Of a stretch of 64,000 bases of DNA, positions 19,063-28,043 are shown piece after piece. How positions within the stretch are numbered: the stretch's first letter is position 1; every line of letters begins with the position of its first letter. Below the pieces are notes generated by a model. The model had not been told where the DNA came from and did not search any database. It saw only the letters and a program-made list of their open reading frames with translations. Location of the stretch: positions 682,001 to 746,000 of the forward strand of contig NC_013009.1 of NCBI RefSeq assembly GCF_000022525.1, in the 5' to 3' direction. The translations under genes and the position numbers were made by a program. The stretch is from Neorickettsia risticii str. Illinois. Its GTDB lineage: Bacteria; Pseudomonadota; Alphaproteobacteria; Rickettsiales; Anaplasmataceae.

Positions 19063-21305
19063 TCGCGGCAAAATATCGGTAACCAAATAGCGGGATTATT
19101 GCCTGCTTCCCGCATAGCAGCCCTCATTTTCTCAATCCTTCCACGAGATGACAAAATTTTCATCTCATCAAATAACAAACAATCAAACTTAAGAATCACA
19201 GAATTGCGATTTTGATTAAGGAAGAAACATTTCCCGAAAAGGGATGCATCATCAAGTGTACGCATGACAGGAGAAGAGATAGTGAAGAATTTATTATATT
19301 CTGCTGGCAAAGTATCACTTAATGGCAAGAAGATCCTCGTGGTGATGTATTTCTTTCCTACTTCACCCAACTTTTCGAGAAAAGCTGTATTCTCAGCTGA
19401 GAACAGAATCATACCACCGTATTCACTCACTTTACGGAGAAACGACTCACACTTTGACAACGAAGAAAAAAGCGTCTTAAAACGAGCTGGGCTCTGTATC
19501 ACGATTATAAACGGCTTCCCGGAATGCTGACGAACTTCAAGGTACTTTGCAATCATGTAAGACGTGATAGACGAAACAACTCTTTCAGGCAAAGACAATT
19601 TACCCAGTGAAAAACCAAGCTTGTCATCAAGCAACCAGTTATTTTCAGCGTCAACGGCAAAAATGTGTCCATAACTTTCTTGAAACACCGAAAGCTCACC
19701 AAAAATGGGTTGAAGATATACGGCACAGTCAGGTAGACTTCTTTTACCCGGCGGAATTTCAGATATCCTTTTCACCGCTTCTGCGATTTCTTCGCTTTTG
19801 ACATCCTTAGAACAAAAGGCCGATAGAATGTCATATAAAACATCTGCATCAGTCACATCAAGTAAATTGCACTTAAATGAATCATCTGCGACCTGCAAGT
19901 AAGAGCCTTCCAACGCATGTACAAATACTTCCGAAAGACACTGATCATCCACTATCAAGAACTCAGCACCGAGCCTCACAACCGACTCTAATAAGAGAAA
20001 ATTCTGCAGCTCGATTCTATTAGATTTCTCTTTACCAAAGATAATAGCGTGGCTCTCGCTTTTAGCGTCAGGAAAACTAAAGTAGTGCAACTCCCCTTCA
20101 AGCGAAACGAACTTTGTAATGCATTTACTTACATCAGTCAAAGCAGAACGAAAATGCGCATGCGTAAAGGCAAATGAATTGACCTCTTTCAGTAAGACTA
20201 TCTCCCATTTTCTCATCCTGGAGAAACTCCCAGGTAAGTTGCCCCAGAAAGTATCTTCTAAAAGCAGGTCGTCACGTACAATCATGAAACCTCGCTGCGA
20301 GAAAAGCTTTTCACAATTTGCGACAACAAGACAAAGCTCCTCTAAAGAATCTGCAAACAGCGTCACCTTGAAGGAGCGCTTACAGAACTCTTCCTGCCTC
20401 TTCTCATTCATATGCTCCGCAATAACGTCTTTAGAAGAAGCACTCTGATAAGCTGTGTCACTCACAACCCCTGTTAGCTCAAGACTTTCCTCAAAGGTAT
20501 TCCTAATATCCTCCTCCGTAGTCTTTGTTATGACTTCTGTGATTACCATCCTGTTTTGGACGCCCAGAAACCTTGCTACAAACTGAACATCCTCAAGGTT
20601 CCTAAAACTCTTTACCGAAAAGCTCGCACCAAAAGTCCTTTTGTCTCCATGTATCTCAAAGGTATTAAAACCGAAAAATACCTTTCTGTCAGAAAGAAGT
20701 TCTGTTGATATATCTCTAACACCACTCTCGAGACCAGTTTTTGAAATCCCAAGCAACGCGGAAAGAAAACTCATTACCCCTGCTTCACAGAGGAGCACAG
20801 GCTGGTATTCTGCCAATTCCCTACAAACCACCGCAACCGCATCTTCCAAACCTTTTATGATTACCTTGGAGGCAAACTCATCAAACCTCTTTAGCAGACT
20901 CCTAAGCAGGAAGTCGACCCGCCCGATTGCACACTCAAGAGCTGACCCTGATACAATGGAGATGAATACCTCGTTTGAGAATCTACTCTCTTTTTCTATG
21001 AATTCGCGGTAGGCATTAGATAAGCTCGCTGCAAATCCGTCCATATTCACATTCTCAGCGCTGACAGATTTAACAGGCGAGCGCACCACATTGATCCAGA
21101 GAGCCAAACAATCGAACTCACCTGAATAAAGGACTTTTTTGCACAAAGAGCGCATCCTTTCCAAAGAAGATGTGGTGAACCTAAAATCTGATAGTTTCAC
21201 CACCCTTACCAGAGTACCATTCGCGTTCAAAACGGTGCTCGAGTCGTAAAAACAAGAGGCTTGAACATTCCGTGAGACTTCCTTCGTATACAAATCACCT
21301 ACCAT
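19053..21305 (-). CDS. virB4-2: VirB4 paralogue with degenerate nucleotide-binding motifs
   Basis: A 750-residue VirB4/TrbE-like protein. The N-terminal domain (LYTKEVSRNVQASCFYDSST, then LVRVVKLSDFRF) and the C-terminal end (RIEKMRAAMREAGNNPAIWL) align by eye with VirB4. Where VirB4 has the Walker A sequence GPTGSGKT, this protein reads FGKEKSNRIELQNFLL at about residues 423-438, lacking the P-loop Gly-Lys-Thr. The Walker B region that normally ends Asp-Glu reads PFIIVIQSPARF at about 598-609. It is therefore unlikely to hydrolyse ATP. A second VirB4 with mutated motifs is known in Rickettsiales type IV systems, so a structural role alongside an active VirB4 encoded elsewhere is likely. The ATG at 21305 is preferred to an in-frame GTG 11 codons upstream. 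Confidence 0.85.
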   Translation of the reverse strand: MVGDLYTKEVSRNVQASCFYDSSTVLNANGTLVRVVKLSDFRFTTSSLERMRSLCKKVLYSGEFDCLALWINVVRSPVKSVSAENVNMDGFAASLSNAYREFIEKESRFSNEVFISIVSGSALECAIGRVDFLLRSLLKRFDEFASKVIIKGLEDAVAVVCRELAEYQPVLLCEAGVMSFLSALLGISKTGLESGVRDISTELLSDRKVFFGFNTFEIHGDKRTFGASFSVKSFRNLEDVQFVARFLGVQNRMVITEVITKTTEEDIRNTFEESLELTGVVSDTAYQSASSKDVIAEHMNEKRQEEFCKRSFKVTLFADSLEELCLVVANCEKLFSQRGFMIVRDDLLLEDTFWGNLPGSFSRMRKWEIVLLKEVNSFAFTHAHFRSALTDVSKCITKFVSLEGELHYFSFPDAKSESHAIIFGKEKSNRIELQNFLLLESVVRLGAEFLIVDDQCLSEVFVHALEGSYLQVADDSFKCNLLDVTDADVLYDILSAFCSKDVKSEEIAEAVKRISEIPPGKRSLPDCAVYLQPIFGELSVFQESYGHIFAVDAENNWLLDDKLGFSLGKLSLPERVVSSITSYMIAKYLEVRQHSGKPFIIVIQSPARFKTLFSSLSKCESFLRKVSEYGGMILFSAENTAFLEKLGEVGKKYITTRIFLPLSDTLPAEYNKFFTISSPVMRTLDDASLFGKCFFLNQNRNSVILKFDCLLFDEMKILSSRGRIEKMRAAMREAGNNPAIWLPIFCRECN

Positions 21306-21398
21306 GATCCATCGCACCGATGAGTGAAACAGATACACCTTGAAAAAGGATTAAGGAAAAACTCGCAACATAAGACCCCATACTTTCGCAGACATTGA

Positions 21399-21737
21399 CT
21401 ATTTCCCTCCACCGCCTGCAACTTGGCCCCCTGTACACTTGTAGTCAGTCCCTAAAATCCAACCCATAATCGTTTGTGCACCAAAGACGAACATTATTCC
21501 TGCTGCAACAATGAACAACATACCTATGGACACCTTCCCCACAAAGAAGCTATACCCCGTTATAATAATCACAAGTGTCGCTATAGCCTGCGAAATCGGA
21601 CCAGAAAGTTGGGTCACTATGTTACAAATCACACGCGACACTATACTATCATCCTTATCTGGACCAGCGACAGCCACTGGCGCTGCCAGCACAAACATAC
21701 AACATAACATCAAGCACCAAAGAAATGTCTTCTTCAT
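21399..21737 (-). CDS. virB2: VirB2-like pilin, copy 2
   Basis: A 112-residue small membrane protein of the VirB2 type, the major pilin of type IV secretion. It has a signal peptide (MKKTFLWCLMLCCMFVLAAP, cleavage likely near AVA), then two long hydrophobic helices, and a Gly-rich tail (TGGQVAGGGGK). From VICNIVTQ to MGWILG, 61 residues are identical to the neighbouring copy, while the signal peptide and tail differ. Helix 1 contains GPISQAIATLVIIITGYSFF. AAAGG stands nine bases before the ATG at 21737. The gene lies between the other virB2 copy and virB4-2 on the same strand. Confidence 0.88.
   Translation of the reverse strand: MKKTFLWCLMLCCMFVLAAPVAVAGPDKDDSIVSRVICNIVTQLSGPISQAIATLVIIITGYSFFVGKVSIGMLFIVAAGIMFVFGAQTIMGWILGTDYKCTGGQVAGGGGK
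21458..21632. repeat. Direct repeat unit A (virB2 core)
   Basis: This 175-base stretch matches 22037-22211 with only seven differences, all synonymous. It covers most of the two pilin helices. The flanks diverge sharply on both sides, as expected from a tandem duplication whose core is kept alike by gene conversion or strong selection. Confidence 0.9.
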
Positions 21738-21892
21738 TCTGAAAACCTTTAAAACCACCATTCATGGGCATTGTATGTTAGTAATGCTAAAAAATCTATG
21801 ATCATGAAATAAGCAAAATGCCTAAAATAGTCACAAACCTACCTTATACAGAGCACTCTAGAATGCTGCAGATCCTTCACAATGGCTGTCGG

Positions 21893-21925
21893 GACAAGAT
21901 AATTAGAAATTTATCAGTCCCTAGA
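21893..21925. repeat. Imperfect hairpin between the two virB2 genes
   Basis: GGGAC and GATAA on the left can pair with TTATC and GTCCC on the right around an eight-base loop, with a small bulge between the two five-base helices. It lies 47 bases after the stop of the first virB2 in transcription order. No T-run follows on the reverse strand. It may stabilise mRNA ends or attenuate readthrough, both inferred from position alone. Confidence 0.4.
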
Positions 21926-21971
21926 ACGATGGAAAAACAGTTATGAAAACCTGAAAAACACAGCCGGCATT

Positions 21972-22319
21972 TTATTTTGCTTGCGCACCCTGGACAATAC
22001 TTCCGCCTTTGCACTCATAAGCTCTCTGACCAAGTATCCAACCCATAATCGTTTGTGCACCAAAGACGAACATTATTCCTGCTGCAACAATGAACAACAT
22101 ACCTATGGATACCTTCCCTACAAAGAAGCTATACCCAGTGATAATAATCACAAGTGTCGCTATAGCTTGTGATATCGGACCAGAAAGTTGGGTCACTATG
22201 TTACAAATCACGCTTGACACTACATCACTACTCCCACTACTGGACTTTCGCGCTTCTGCTGGCTCAACAAACAAAAGTATGCAACATAGCATTAAACAAA
22301 ACATTGCTATTTTACTCAT
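21972..22319 (-). CDS. virB2: VirB2-like pilin, copy 1
   Basis: A 115-residue VirB2-type pilin precursor and first gene of the cluster in transcription order. The signal peptide is MSKIAMFCLMLCCILLFVEP with likely cleavage near AEA. Two hydrophobic helices follow, with the 61-residue core identical to copy 2, and a polar tail (YECKGGSIVQGAQAK). A strong ribosome-binding region (GGGAGGAAAGAGGGA) lies directly before the ATG at 22319, and the seven upstream in-frame codons are not needed. Having multiple virB2 genes with different tails beside a virB4 paralogue is a feature of Anaplasmataceae, where variable pilins have been suggested to help with host interaction. Confidence 0.9.
   Translation of the reverse strand: MSKIAMFCLMLCCILLFVEPAEARKSSSGSSDVVSSVICNIVTQLSGPISQAIATLVIIITGYSFFVGKVSIGMLFIVAAGIMFVFGAQTIMGWILGQRAYECKGGSIVQGAQAK
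22037..22211. repeat. Direct repeat unit B (virB2 core)
   Basis: Partner of 21458-21632, with a constant offset of 579 bases and no insertion or deletion. See the other unit for the number and nature of differences. Confidence 0.9.
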
Positions 22320-22354
22320 TCCCTCTTTCCTCCCAAGCAAGGATCTCAGGGGAT

Positions 22355-22397
22355 TCTATAGCAAAATTATTAAATCATTACTTATCCATTTGGATAA
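22355..22397 (-). promoter_or_regulatory. Putative virB2 promoter with overlapping dyad
   Basis: On the reverse strand TGC-TATAGA forms an extended -10 element (TATAGA at 22355-22360), placing the transcript start about 30 bases before the virB2 ATG. No good -35 is present. The -35 position is instead overlapped by a perfect dyad TTATCC-N4-GGATAA (22382-22397). This arrangement suggests that a regulator controls the vir cluster. In Ehrlichia, vir genes are regulated by a small DNA-binding protein, EcxR, but its site is not known to me to match this dyad. Confidence 0.4.
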
Positions 22398-22504
22398 AAA
22401 AGAAATTTCTTATCACCTAACTGCAGGTCTAAAGGAAAGATCATTTAGCAAAAGCAATACTAGAGGAAAGCAAGAGCACATAACCAATCCCTTAGAGAGG
22501 ACAA

Positions 22505-24295
22505 TCATGGTTTTACTTTTAACGCCTCTATAAACGCATTCTGGGGAATGTTTGCCTTTCCTATGCTATGCATTCTCTTTTTACCCTTCTTTTGCTTTTC
22601 GAGGAGCTTCATCCGTCTAGTTCTGTCACCGCCATATAATTTTGCAGTAACGTCTTTCCTATATGGATTAACAGTTTCCCTTGCGATGACCTTTCCTCCT
22701 ATTGCAGCTTGTATTGCGATTTTATACTGCTGTCTAGGAATCAACTCTTTCAGGCGCTCACATATTTCCCTTCCGCGTCTTTCAGCATTTGGACGGTATA
22801 TCATAACTGAGAGAGCGTCTACCTCCTCACCGTTAATGAAAATGGAAAGCTTCACAAGCTCACTCGAACGATAACCATGAATCTCCCAATCCAGGCTAGC
22901 ATAACCCTTCGATACAGACTTCAATCTATCGTAAAAGTCAAAAACTATTTCAGAGAGCGGTAAGCTATATGTGAGAATCGCTTTGTTATCTACATAAGCT
23001 AGATCAATTTGTTCGCCCCGTTTTTCATTACACAAGTTTATAACCTCCCCTATGTAATCCCCGGGCAACATTACAGAGGCTTTTATCCAAGGCTCCTCTA
23101 TATGATCTATTTTACTTGGGTCAGGCATCTCCGTTGGATTGTACAACTCTAAAACGGAACTATCTTTCATGTGAATCCTGTATACAACACTTGGCGCCGT
23201 GAGAACAAGAGCCAGATCGAACTCCTCATCTAGTCTTTGTGTAATTACCTCCAAGTGCAACATACCCAGGAAGCCACATCTGAAACCATGCCCCAAAGCC
23301 GATGAAGACTCCGATTCAAATGTAAAACTTGAATCATTTAGATGAAGCTTTTCCAAGCTCTGACGCAGCTTTGCGAACTCATCTGAACTGACTGGAAAAA
23401 GGCTACAAAATACAACTGGCCGAAGCTGCTTGAATCCAGGCAAATGTTCCGTACATGGGTTTTTCGCATCTGTTATCGTATCACCGATATTACAGTCCCT
23501 CGCATTCTTTATTGATGCAGTTAAAAACCCTATTTCACCCGCACTGAGCTCAGCTACATTTCTTTTTTCTGGAGTAAAAATTCCGACCTTTTCGACAGAG
23601 TATTTATTTCCATTTGACATCATTTCAATTGTCATACCACTCTTTATTGAGCCATTTTTTACACGGACGAGTATCACAACACCAAGGTAAATGTCGTACC
23701 AGCTATCAATCAGTAGAGCTTGAAGCCGTTCACTTACATTACCTTCTGGTGGTGGTATGTATTTCACAATGCTCTCAAGCAAATCCGCAATTCCTATGCC
23801 TGATTTAGCAGAGACCTCAACAGCATTTTCTGTGCTTATACCAATCACGTCTCTTATTTGCGCTCTTACCCTTTCTGGTTCAGCCGAATCCAAATCAATT
23901 TTGTTAATCACCGGTATAATTGCGTGATCATTGTCTATTGCCTTGTAAACATTTGCGAGGGTTTGTGCTTCCAGACCTTGAGTTGCATCCACAATTAGTA
24001 AAGAACCCTCACATGCTGCAAGAGATCTACTCACTTCATATGAAAAATCCACATGACCTGGTGTATCAATCAAGTTGAGCACATAATCTTCAGCATCCTT
24101 GGCGGTATACTTGAGCATTACCGTCTGAGATTTGATTGTGATACCTCGTTCTCGCTCTATTTTCATTGAGTCAAGCAGTTGCTCCTTCATTTTTCTCGGA
24201 TCTACGGCTTTGCACTCCTCCATTAATCTATCAGCAAGTGTTGACTTACCATGATCTATGTGAGCAATGATTGCAAAGTTCCTAATGTTTTTCAT
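22505..24295 (-). CDS. lepA: Elongation factor 4 (LepA)
   Basis: LepA is a ribosome-associated translational GTPase that acts on stalled or early-elongation ribosomes. The 596-residue protein starts with [20 protein letters not shown] (G1 P-loop). It has [11 protein letters not shown] (G3) and NKIDLD (G4), and a LepA-specific C-terminal domain with [19 protein letters not shown]. Length and order are normal. It stands upstream of the vir cluster on the same strand but is separated from it by 185 bases holding a probable promoter. Confidence 0.97.
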   Translation of the reverse strand: MKNIRNFAIIAHIDHGKSTLADRLMEECKAVDPRKMKEQLLDSMKIERERGITIKSQTVMLKYTAKDAEDYVLNLIDTPGHVDFSYEVSRSLAACEGSLLIVDATQGLEAQTLANVYKAIDNDHAIIPVINKIDLDSAEPERVRAQIRDVIGISTENAVEVSAKSGIGIADLLESIVKYIPPPEGNVSERLQALLIDSWYDIYLGVVILVRVKNGSIKSGMTIEMMSNGNKYSVEKVGIFTPEKRNVAELSAGEIGFLTASIKNARDCNIGDTITDAKNPCTEHLPGFKQLRPVVFCSLFPVSSDEFAKLRQSLEKLHLNDSSFTFESESSSALGHGFRCGFLGMLHLEVITQRLDEEFDLALVLTAPSVVYRIHMKDSSVLELYNPTEMPDPSKIDHIEEPWIKASVMLPGDYIGEVINLCNEKRGEQIDLAYVDNKAILTYSLPLSEIVFDFYDRLKSVSKGYASLDWEIHGYRSSELVKLSIFINGEEVDALSVMIYRPNAERRGREICERLKELIPRQQYKIAIQAAIGGKVIARETVNPYRKDVTAKLYGGDRTRRMKLLEKQKKGKKRMHSIGKANIPQNAFIEALKVKP

Positions 24296-24476
24296 GAATC
24301 TTTCTCAGTACGGATATTCGGGGCAACTATACCAGAAGAGACAAGACATACAGCGCCTTACCCCATCCATAAGCCGCGCACATTCGAAATAGTCAGGTTT
24401 CTAAAAGCGCCACAGCAACCCTAAATCACCAGGAGTATAACATTAGAGTAGCTAAAAGTACCCACCTAACTAAGCT

Positions 24477-25994
24477 TTATCTTGTAGCTGCACTTTCTAT
24501 CATAGTGATGGCGTTATTCAAGCCATATAGCGCAAAAAATGACCCTATTCTTGGTCCCTCGTTCTGACCAAGCAATATCTGGTACAATACCCGAAACCAT
24601 CCTTTTATGTCTGAAGAATACCCTTCTTCCTTGCCAACAAGGTATACAACACGTTGTATGTCATCCGCTATTGCATCGGAAGGGATTTTCCTTAGTTCTC
24701 GAGATAGAGCTAGCAATGCCTTGGCTTCACTCTCATTTGGTACCCTATAAACCTTATTCAAAGCTACGAAGTCTCTATAATACGCAATTGCATGATCGAC
24801 CAACCTTCCCAGTAAGGGATCATTTTCAGGGGTCGCAGTTGGACTATAACGTTGTATAAAACCCCAAAGTACACTCGAATTCTCTGGATTACATGCAGAA
24901 GCAAGATTCAAAAGCAACGAATAACTAATTCCTTTTGTTATGTTTCGGTCCTTTGCATCAATGAAGCTGAGTGGATTTGTCAGATCACCCTCCTCGAAAG
25001 ACTCAGAAAAACGCAGGTAATCGTCAACACTTCGTGGAATAACATCAAAATACAGACGCTTCGCCCTCTTAGGATTCTGAAACATAAAAAACGCTAGACT
25101 CTCCCAAGGAGCATATTTAAGCCATTCCTCTATCGTCAAACCATTACCTTTGGACTTCGAGATTTTTTTGCCTTCTTCATCGAGAAAGAGTTCATAAACA
25201 GAAAGTTCTGGGGGTTCAGCACCTAGTATGCGCGCGACTCTTGCTGACAAAACCGCAGAAGGAGTTAAGTCTTTTCCATGAAACTCAAAATCCACGCCAA
25301 GTGCTGCCCAACGCATCCCCCAATCGACCTTCCACTGTAACTTGCAGTTACCTCCAATCACAGGAGATTCAAATAATTTTCCGCACTCCGGATCTTTATA
25401 GACAATGACATCTTCTTTAAGTTCGACAACTTCCGCTTGAAGTACCTTACCATCTCTGACCGGAAGAAAGGGACTATATGTCTGTTGTCTTTCATCACCA
25501 AGGGTTGGCTTTATTAAGTCCAGAAGGTCTTGGTTATGTCTTAATGCAAGGAGTAATTGTTCATCGAACAACCCAGATTTGTAGCACTCTGTTGAACTTT
25601 TAAATTCGTATTCAAAGCCGAAAAGATCTAAAAAAGACATCAGCCTTGCATTCATATGCGCACCATAACTCTCATGCGTACCAAAGGGATCTGGAATTGA
25701 GGTTAATGCGTATCCAAGGTATTTCTTCACTTCATGAGGGTTGGGCACATTATCAGGTACCTTTCTCAGTCCATCCATATCATCAGAGAAACAGATAAGT
25801 TTCATTTTTACATCAGGGGAAAGATATTGCAGCGCTTTCATAACCATTATGGTTCGCACCACTTCTCCGAATGTCCCTATATGAGGTAAACCTGAAGGAC
25901 CATATCCCGTTTCGAAAAGTATTATCTTGCCATTTTTTATCCTAGGTAGTAGTTTCTTCGCCTCTTCTATTGGCCAGGCAGTTTGTGTTTCCAT
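24477..25994 (-). CDS. lysS: Class I lysyl-tRNA synthetase
   Basis: This enzyme charges tRNA-Lys using the Rossmann-fold class I catalytic core, found in archaea, spirochaetes and many alphaproteobacteria in place of the usual class II enzyme. The ATP-binding motif is GYGPSGLPHIGTFGEVVRT (a HIGH variant) and the second signature is KKISKSKGNG. The 505-residue length is normal, and the C-terminal helical domain binds the anticodon. The ATG at 25994 replaces an in-frame TTG two codons upstream. No class II lysS features are seen in the window. Confidence 0.95.
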   Translation of the reverse strand: METQTAWPIEEAKKLLPRIKNGKIILFETGYGPSGLPHIGTFGEVVRTIMVMKALQYLSPDVKMKLICFSDDMDGLRKVPDNVPNPHEVKKYLGYALTSIPDPFGTHESYGAHMNARLMSFLDLFGFEYEFKSSTECYKSGLFDEQLLLALRHNQDLLDLIKPTLGDERQQTYSPFLPVRDGKVLQAEVVELKEDVIVYKDPECGKLFESPVIGGNCKLQWKVDWGMRWAALGVDFEFHGKDLTPSAVLSARVARILGAEPPELSVYELFLDEEGKKISKSKGNGLTIEEWLKYAPWESLAFFMFQNPKRAKRLYFDVIPRSVDDYLRFSESFEEGDLTNPLSFIDAKDRNITKGISYSLLLNLASACNPENSSVLWGFIQRYSPTATPENDPLLGRLVDHAIAYYRDFVALNKVYRVPNESEAKALLALSRELRKIPSDAIADDIQRVVYLVGKEEGYSSDIKGWFRVLYQILLGQNEGPRIGSFFALYGLNNAITMIESAATR

Positions 25995-26000
25995 TTCCAA

Positions 26001-26426
26001 TTGGTAAGGAGCTCTCGGGCTGAAGCATTAATGTTAGCACAAAAAACGGGTGTCGCATCTAGTGGGAACATTTTTCCAAATCAATTGGAATCTTACTTGA
26101 AGTGATATATTTGCAAAATAGTATTAAGAAAAAAATATTTTTTAAATTTATTTACTTTCATTAAGCTCTGTGCTACAATGGGCGGCATTGGTTATCTATA
26201 CATTTTTTATGAGGCATACATCTAATAAGACCTGCATCACTCACGCTCGTTGCTGGTCTAAAATTTCTTTATGGGCTTTTTTAATGCCTACAAGTATGCG
26301 CAGCGTGCCATGTCTTTATAATGCTCGATCTGATATGTCAGAGACGGCTAACAGCATAAGACATAATTCCACCAAGGATTTCATAAATAGCTTAACAAAT
26401 CAACTTTACCAGGAGGAACTGATACC
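26001..26426. other. Intergenic region with long leader before the orphan gene
   Basis: About 430 bases without a credible gene. The left part is very A+T-rich. A promoter is placed at 26151-26179, leaving an untranslated leader of about 240 bases before the start codon at 26427. An 87-codon open frame from 26170 begins inside the promoter and runs into the next gene in another frame, so it is not taken as real. The leader could hold a regulatory structure, but no strong hairpin was picked out. Confidence 0.4.
26151..26179 (+). promoter_or_regulatory. Putative sigma-70 promoter with extended -10
   Basis: TTTACT (26151-26156) and TACAAT (26174-26179) are separated by 17 bases, and TG stands at 26171-26172, giving an extended -10. 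It would drive the orphan gene at 26427. Confidence 0.55.
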
Positions 26427-26906
26427 ATGTTAAATGCTCGCATGATATTGTCTCGAATGCGCGAGGCAAGAAGAACTATACTTACATCTCCGGGACTCGA
26501 CCCATCTCAAAAAATACAACAATTTAGAACTGTACTGTTTCAACAACTGAGCACTGCGCCTGAAGCAATAACAGGAAGAGTATCTCCAGCAGTGGAAGCA
26601 GTTGACCAAGCAATCCAGAGTAATGGAGCATCTGGTGCACACTCTTTGGCGTCTTCCTTCCTCAGTAGTGGTGAAGTTAGCCGTAGAGCAGCACGTGCTG
26701 TATGTGCGGATATAAATTACGCATCGCTGAAAATCCCGTTGTCCAAGGAAGCTGCATCAACTAGCGCATCCAGCTGCATTCTGAGAATGTACTGCACTTT
26801 CATAAAGGAGGCTGTTGAAGGAGGTACACAGTCTGGACAGACTCCCAGCACAACACTGACCTCGTCAGCATCTGAAAGTGCCCAAGGAAGATGCATCCAA
26901 CAATAA
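26427..26906 (+). CDS. Orphan soluble protein with Ser/Thr-rich tail
   Basis: A 159-residue protein with no recognised family. The first 40 residues are basic and helical (MILSRMREARRTILTSPG). The middle is Ala/Ser-rich with helices (VSPAVEAVDQAIQ, VSRRAARAVCADINYAS), and the tail is Ser/Thr/Gln-rich (QTPSTTLTSSASESAQG). There is no signal peptide or membrane helix. The AGGAGG ribosome-binding site at 26411-26416 is one of the best in the window and a long leader precedes it, so strong or regulated expression is likely. A type IV secretion substrate is conceivable because such effectors lack Sec signals, but nothing in the sequence proves it. Confidence 0.7.
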   Translation: MLNARMILSRMREARRTILTSPGLDPSQKIQQFRTVLFQQLSTAPEAITGRVSPAVEAVDQAIQSNGASGAHSLASSFLSSGEVSRRAARAVCADINYASLKIPLSKEAASTSASSCILRMYCTFIKEAVEGGTQSGQTPSTTLTSSASESAQGRCIQQ

Positions 26907-27091
26907 CTTTAGCATAGGCCTAATTGCCGAGCTGCCATTTGCACTGTTACATCGGAAGTGGCAGCCGGCACTGATGTTCACCTAAGTGGCTATTCAAATG
27001 CATCTGAGTTCATAAGAATCTGACAGAGCTACCGTTTGCTTTGTTATAGAAAACCATGGCAGTCAGTACTACCATTCAGCCGCATTATCAC

Positions 27092-27829
27092 TCAACTACA
27101 CCTCTGCCCACACACATTGCAATACGGATCCCGCATGATAATTGCACTTCTGAAACGATTATTAAGAATGTCACAGAAAATAAGTTTACCTGCCTTTTCT
27201 GGATTAATATGCAAAATCTCCTGAATTACTTTCATTGCTTGAATGCTTCCTATTGTACTGACTGCAGCACCAATCACTCCACCGTCCTCACATGAACCTT
27301 TAAAACAGGCTTCCGGCTCTCCTGGACAGAAACATCTGTAACAGGGTGAGTCATCAGAGACAAAAGGCTTGAGCACAATAACGTACCCGGAATATCCTGT
27401 AACACCAGCAGAAATCAAAGCTTTTCTTTTAAGAAAGCACAACTCATTAAGATAGAATCTAGTCTTAAAATCGTCCGTACAATCAAGCACTACTTCACAC
27501 CCTTCGATCACTTCCGAGCAGTCTTGTATTCGCATTGGATAGCAGAAGATCTTACAATCCGGATTAAATGCATTGAGCCTCCTTTTAGCTGCATATACTT
27601 TGAGCTGTTGCACTGAAGAATTCTCAAAGAGGAACTGTCTATTCAGATCAGACTCAGAGACCCTATCGAAATCCACAATAACAATTTCACCCAACCCAGC
27701 AGCAGCAAGATTATACAACACTGAACACCCAAGCCCTCCTGAACCAATGACTGCAACCTTCGCATCAAGAAGTGCGTACTGACCCTCTTTCCCAAAAAGA
27801 CCAAAGTGTCGTAAGTACCTACGATTCAC
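27092..27829 (-). CDS. ThiF/MoeB/HesA family adenylyltransferase
   Basis: An E1-like enzyme that adenylates the C-terminus of a small sulfur carrier such as ThiS or MoaD. The Rossmann loop is VAVIGSGGLGCSVLYNLAAAG and the ATP/Mg site includes DFDRVSESDLNRQFLF. DCTDDFKTRFYLN follows. Two CxxC pairs suited to zinc are visible (CYRC and CNVCG), and SAGVTGYSG is typical. The long frame opens at 27970, but residues before VNRRYLRHFG have no counterpart in the family. A GTG at 27829 preceded by AGGTG eight bases upstream gives a standard 245-residue protein. Whether it serves thiamine or molybdopterin synthesis cannot be told, as no carrier gene is nearby. Confidence 0.8.
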   Translation of the reverse strand: MNRRYLRHFGLFGKEGQYALLDAKVAVIGSGGLGCSVLYNLAAAGLGEIVIVDFDRVSESDLNRQFLFENSSVQQLKVYAAKRRLNAFNPDCKIFCYPMRIQDCSEVIEGCEVVLDCTDDFKTRFYLNELCFLKRKALISAGVTGYSGYVIVLKPFVSDDSPCYRCFCPGEPEACFKGSCEDGGVIGAAVSTIGSIQAMKVIQEILHINPEKAGKLIFCDILNNRFRSAIIMRDPYCNVCGQRCS

Positions 27830-28043
27830 GGAACAGACACCTATCAGAGTGCACCATTCTCTCACTGCAAACACCAGGAAATCAATTGCTTCTCCCGCTG
27901 ATGCAAGAAACAACCGCGGAACAGAGCACTTGTTCAAGTAGTGCACTGACTTCATGCAACACTCAAACATTTGAAAAGATCTGAATAATCTTCAAAACGA
28001 TCGGTAACCTGTTATCATACCTAGAAGTTGGGATTCTAATCAG

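Noticed and set aside
26170-26433. Forward open frame of 87 codons before the orphan gene
   Set aside because: It begins inside the -10 element of the predicted promoter and ends over the start of the next gene, with no ribosome-binding site.
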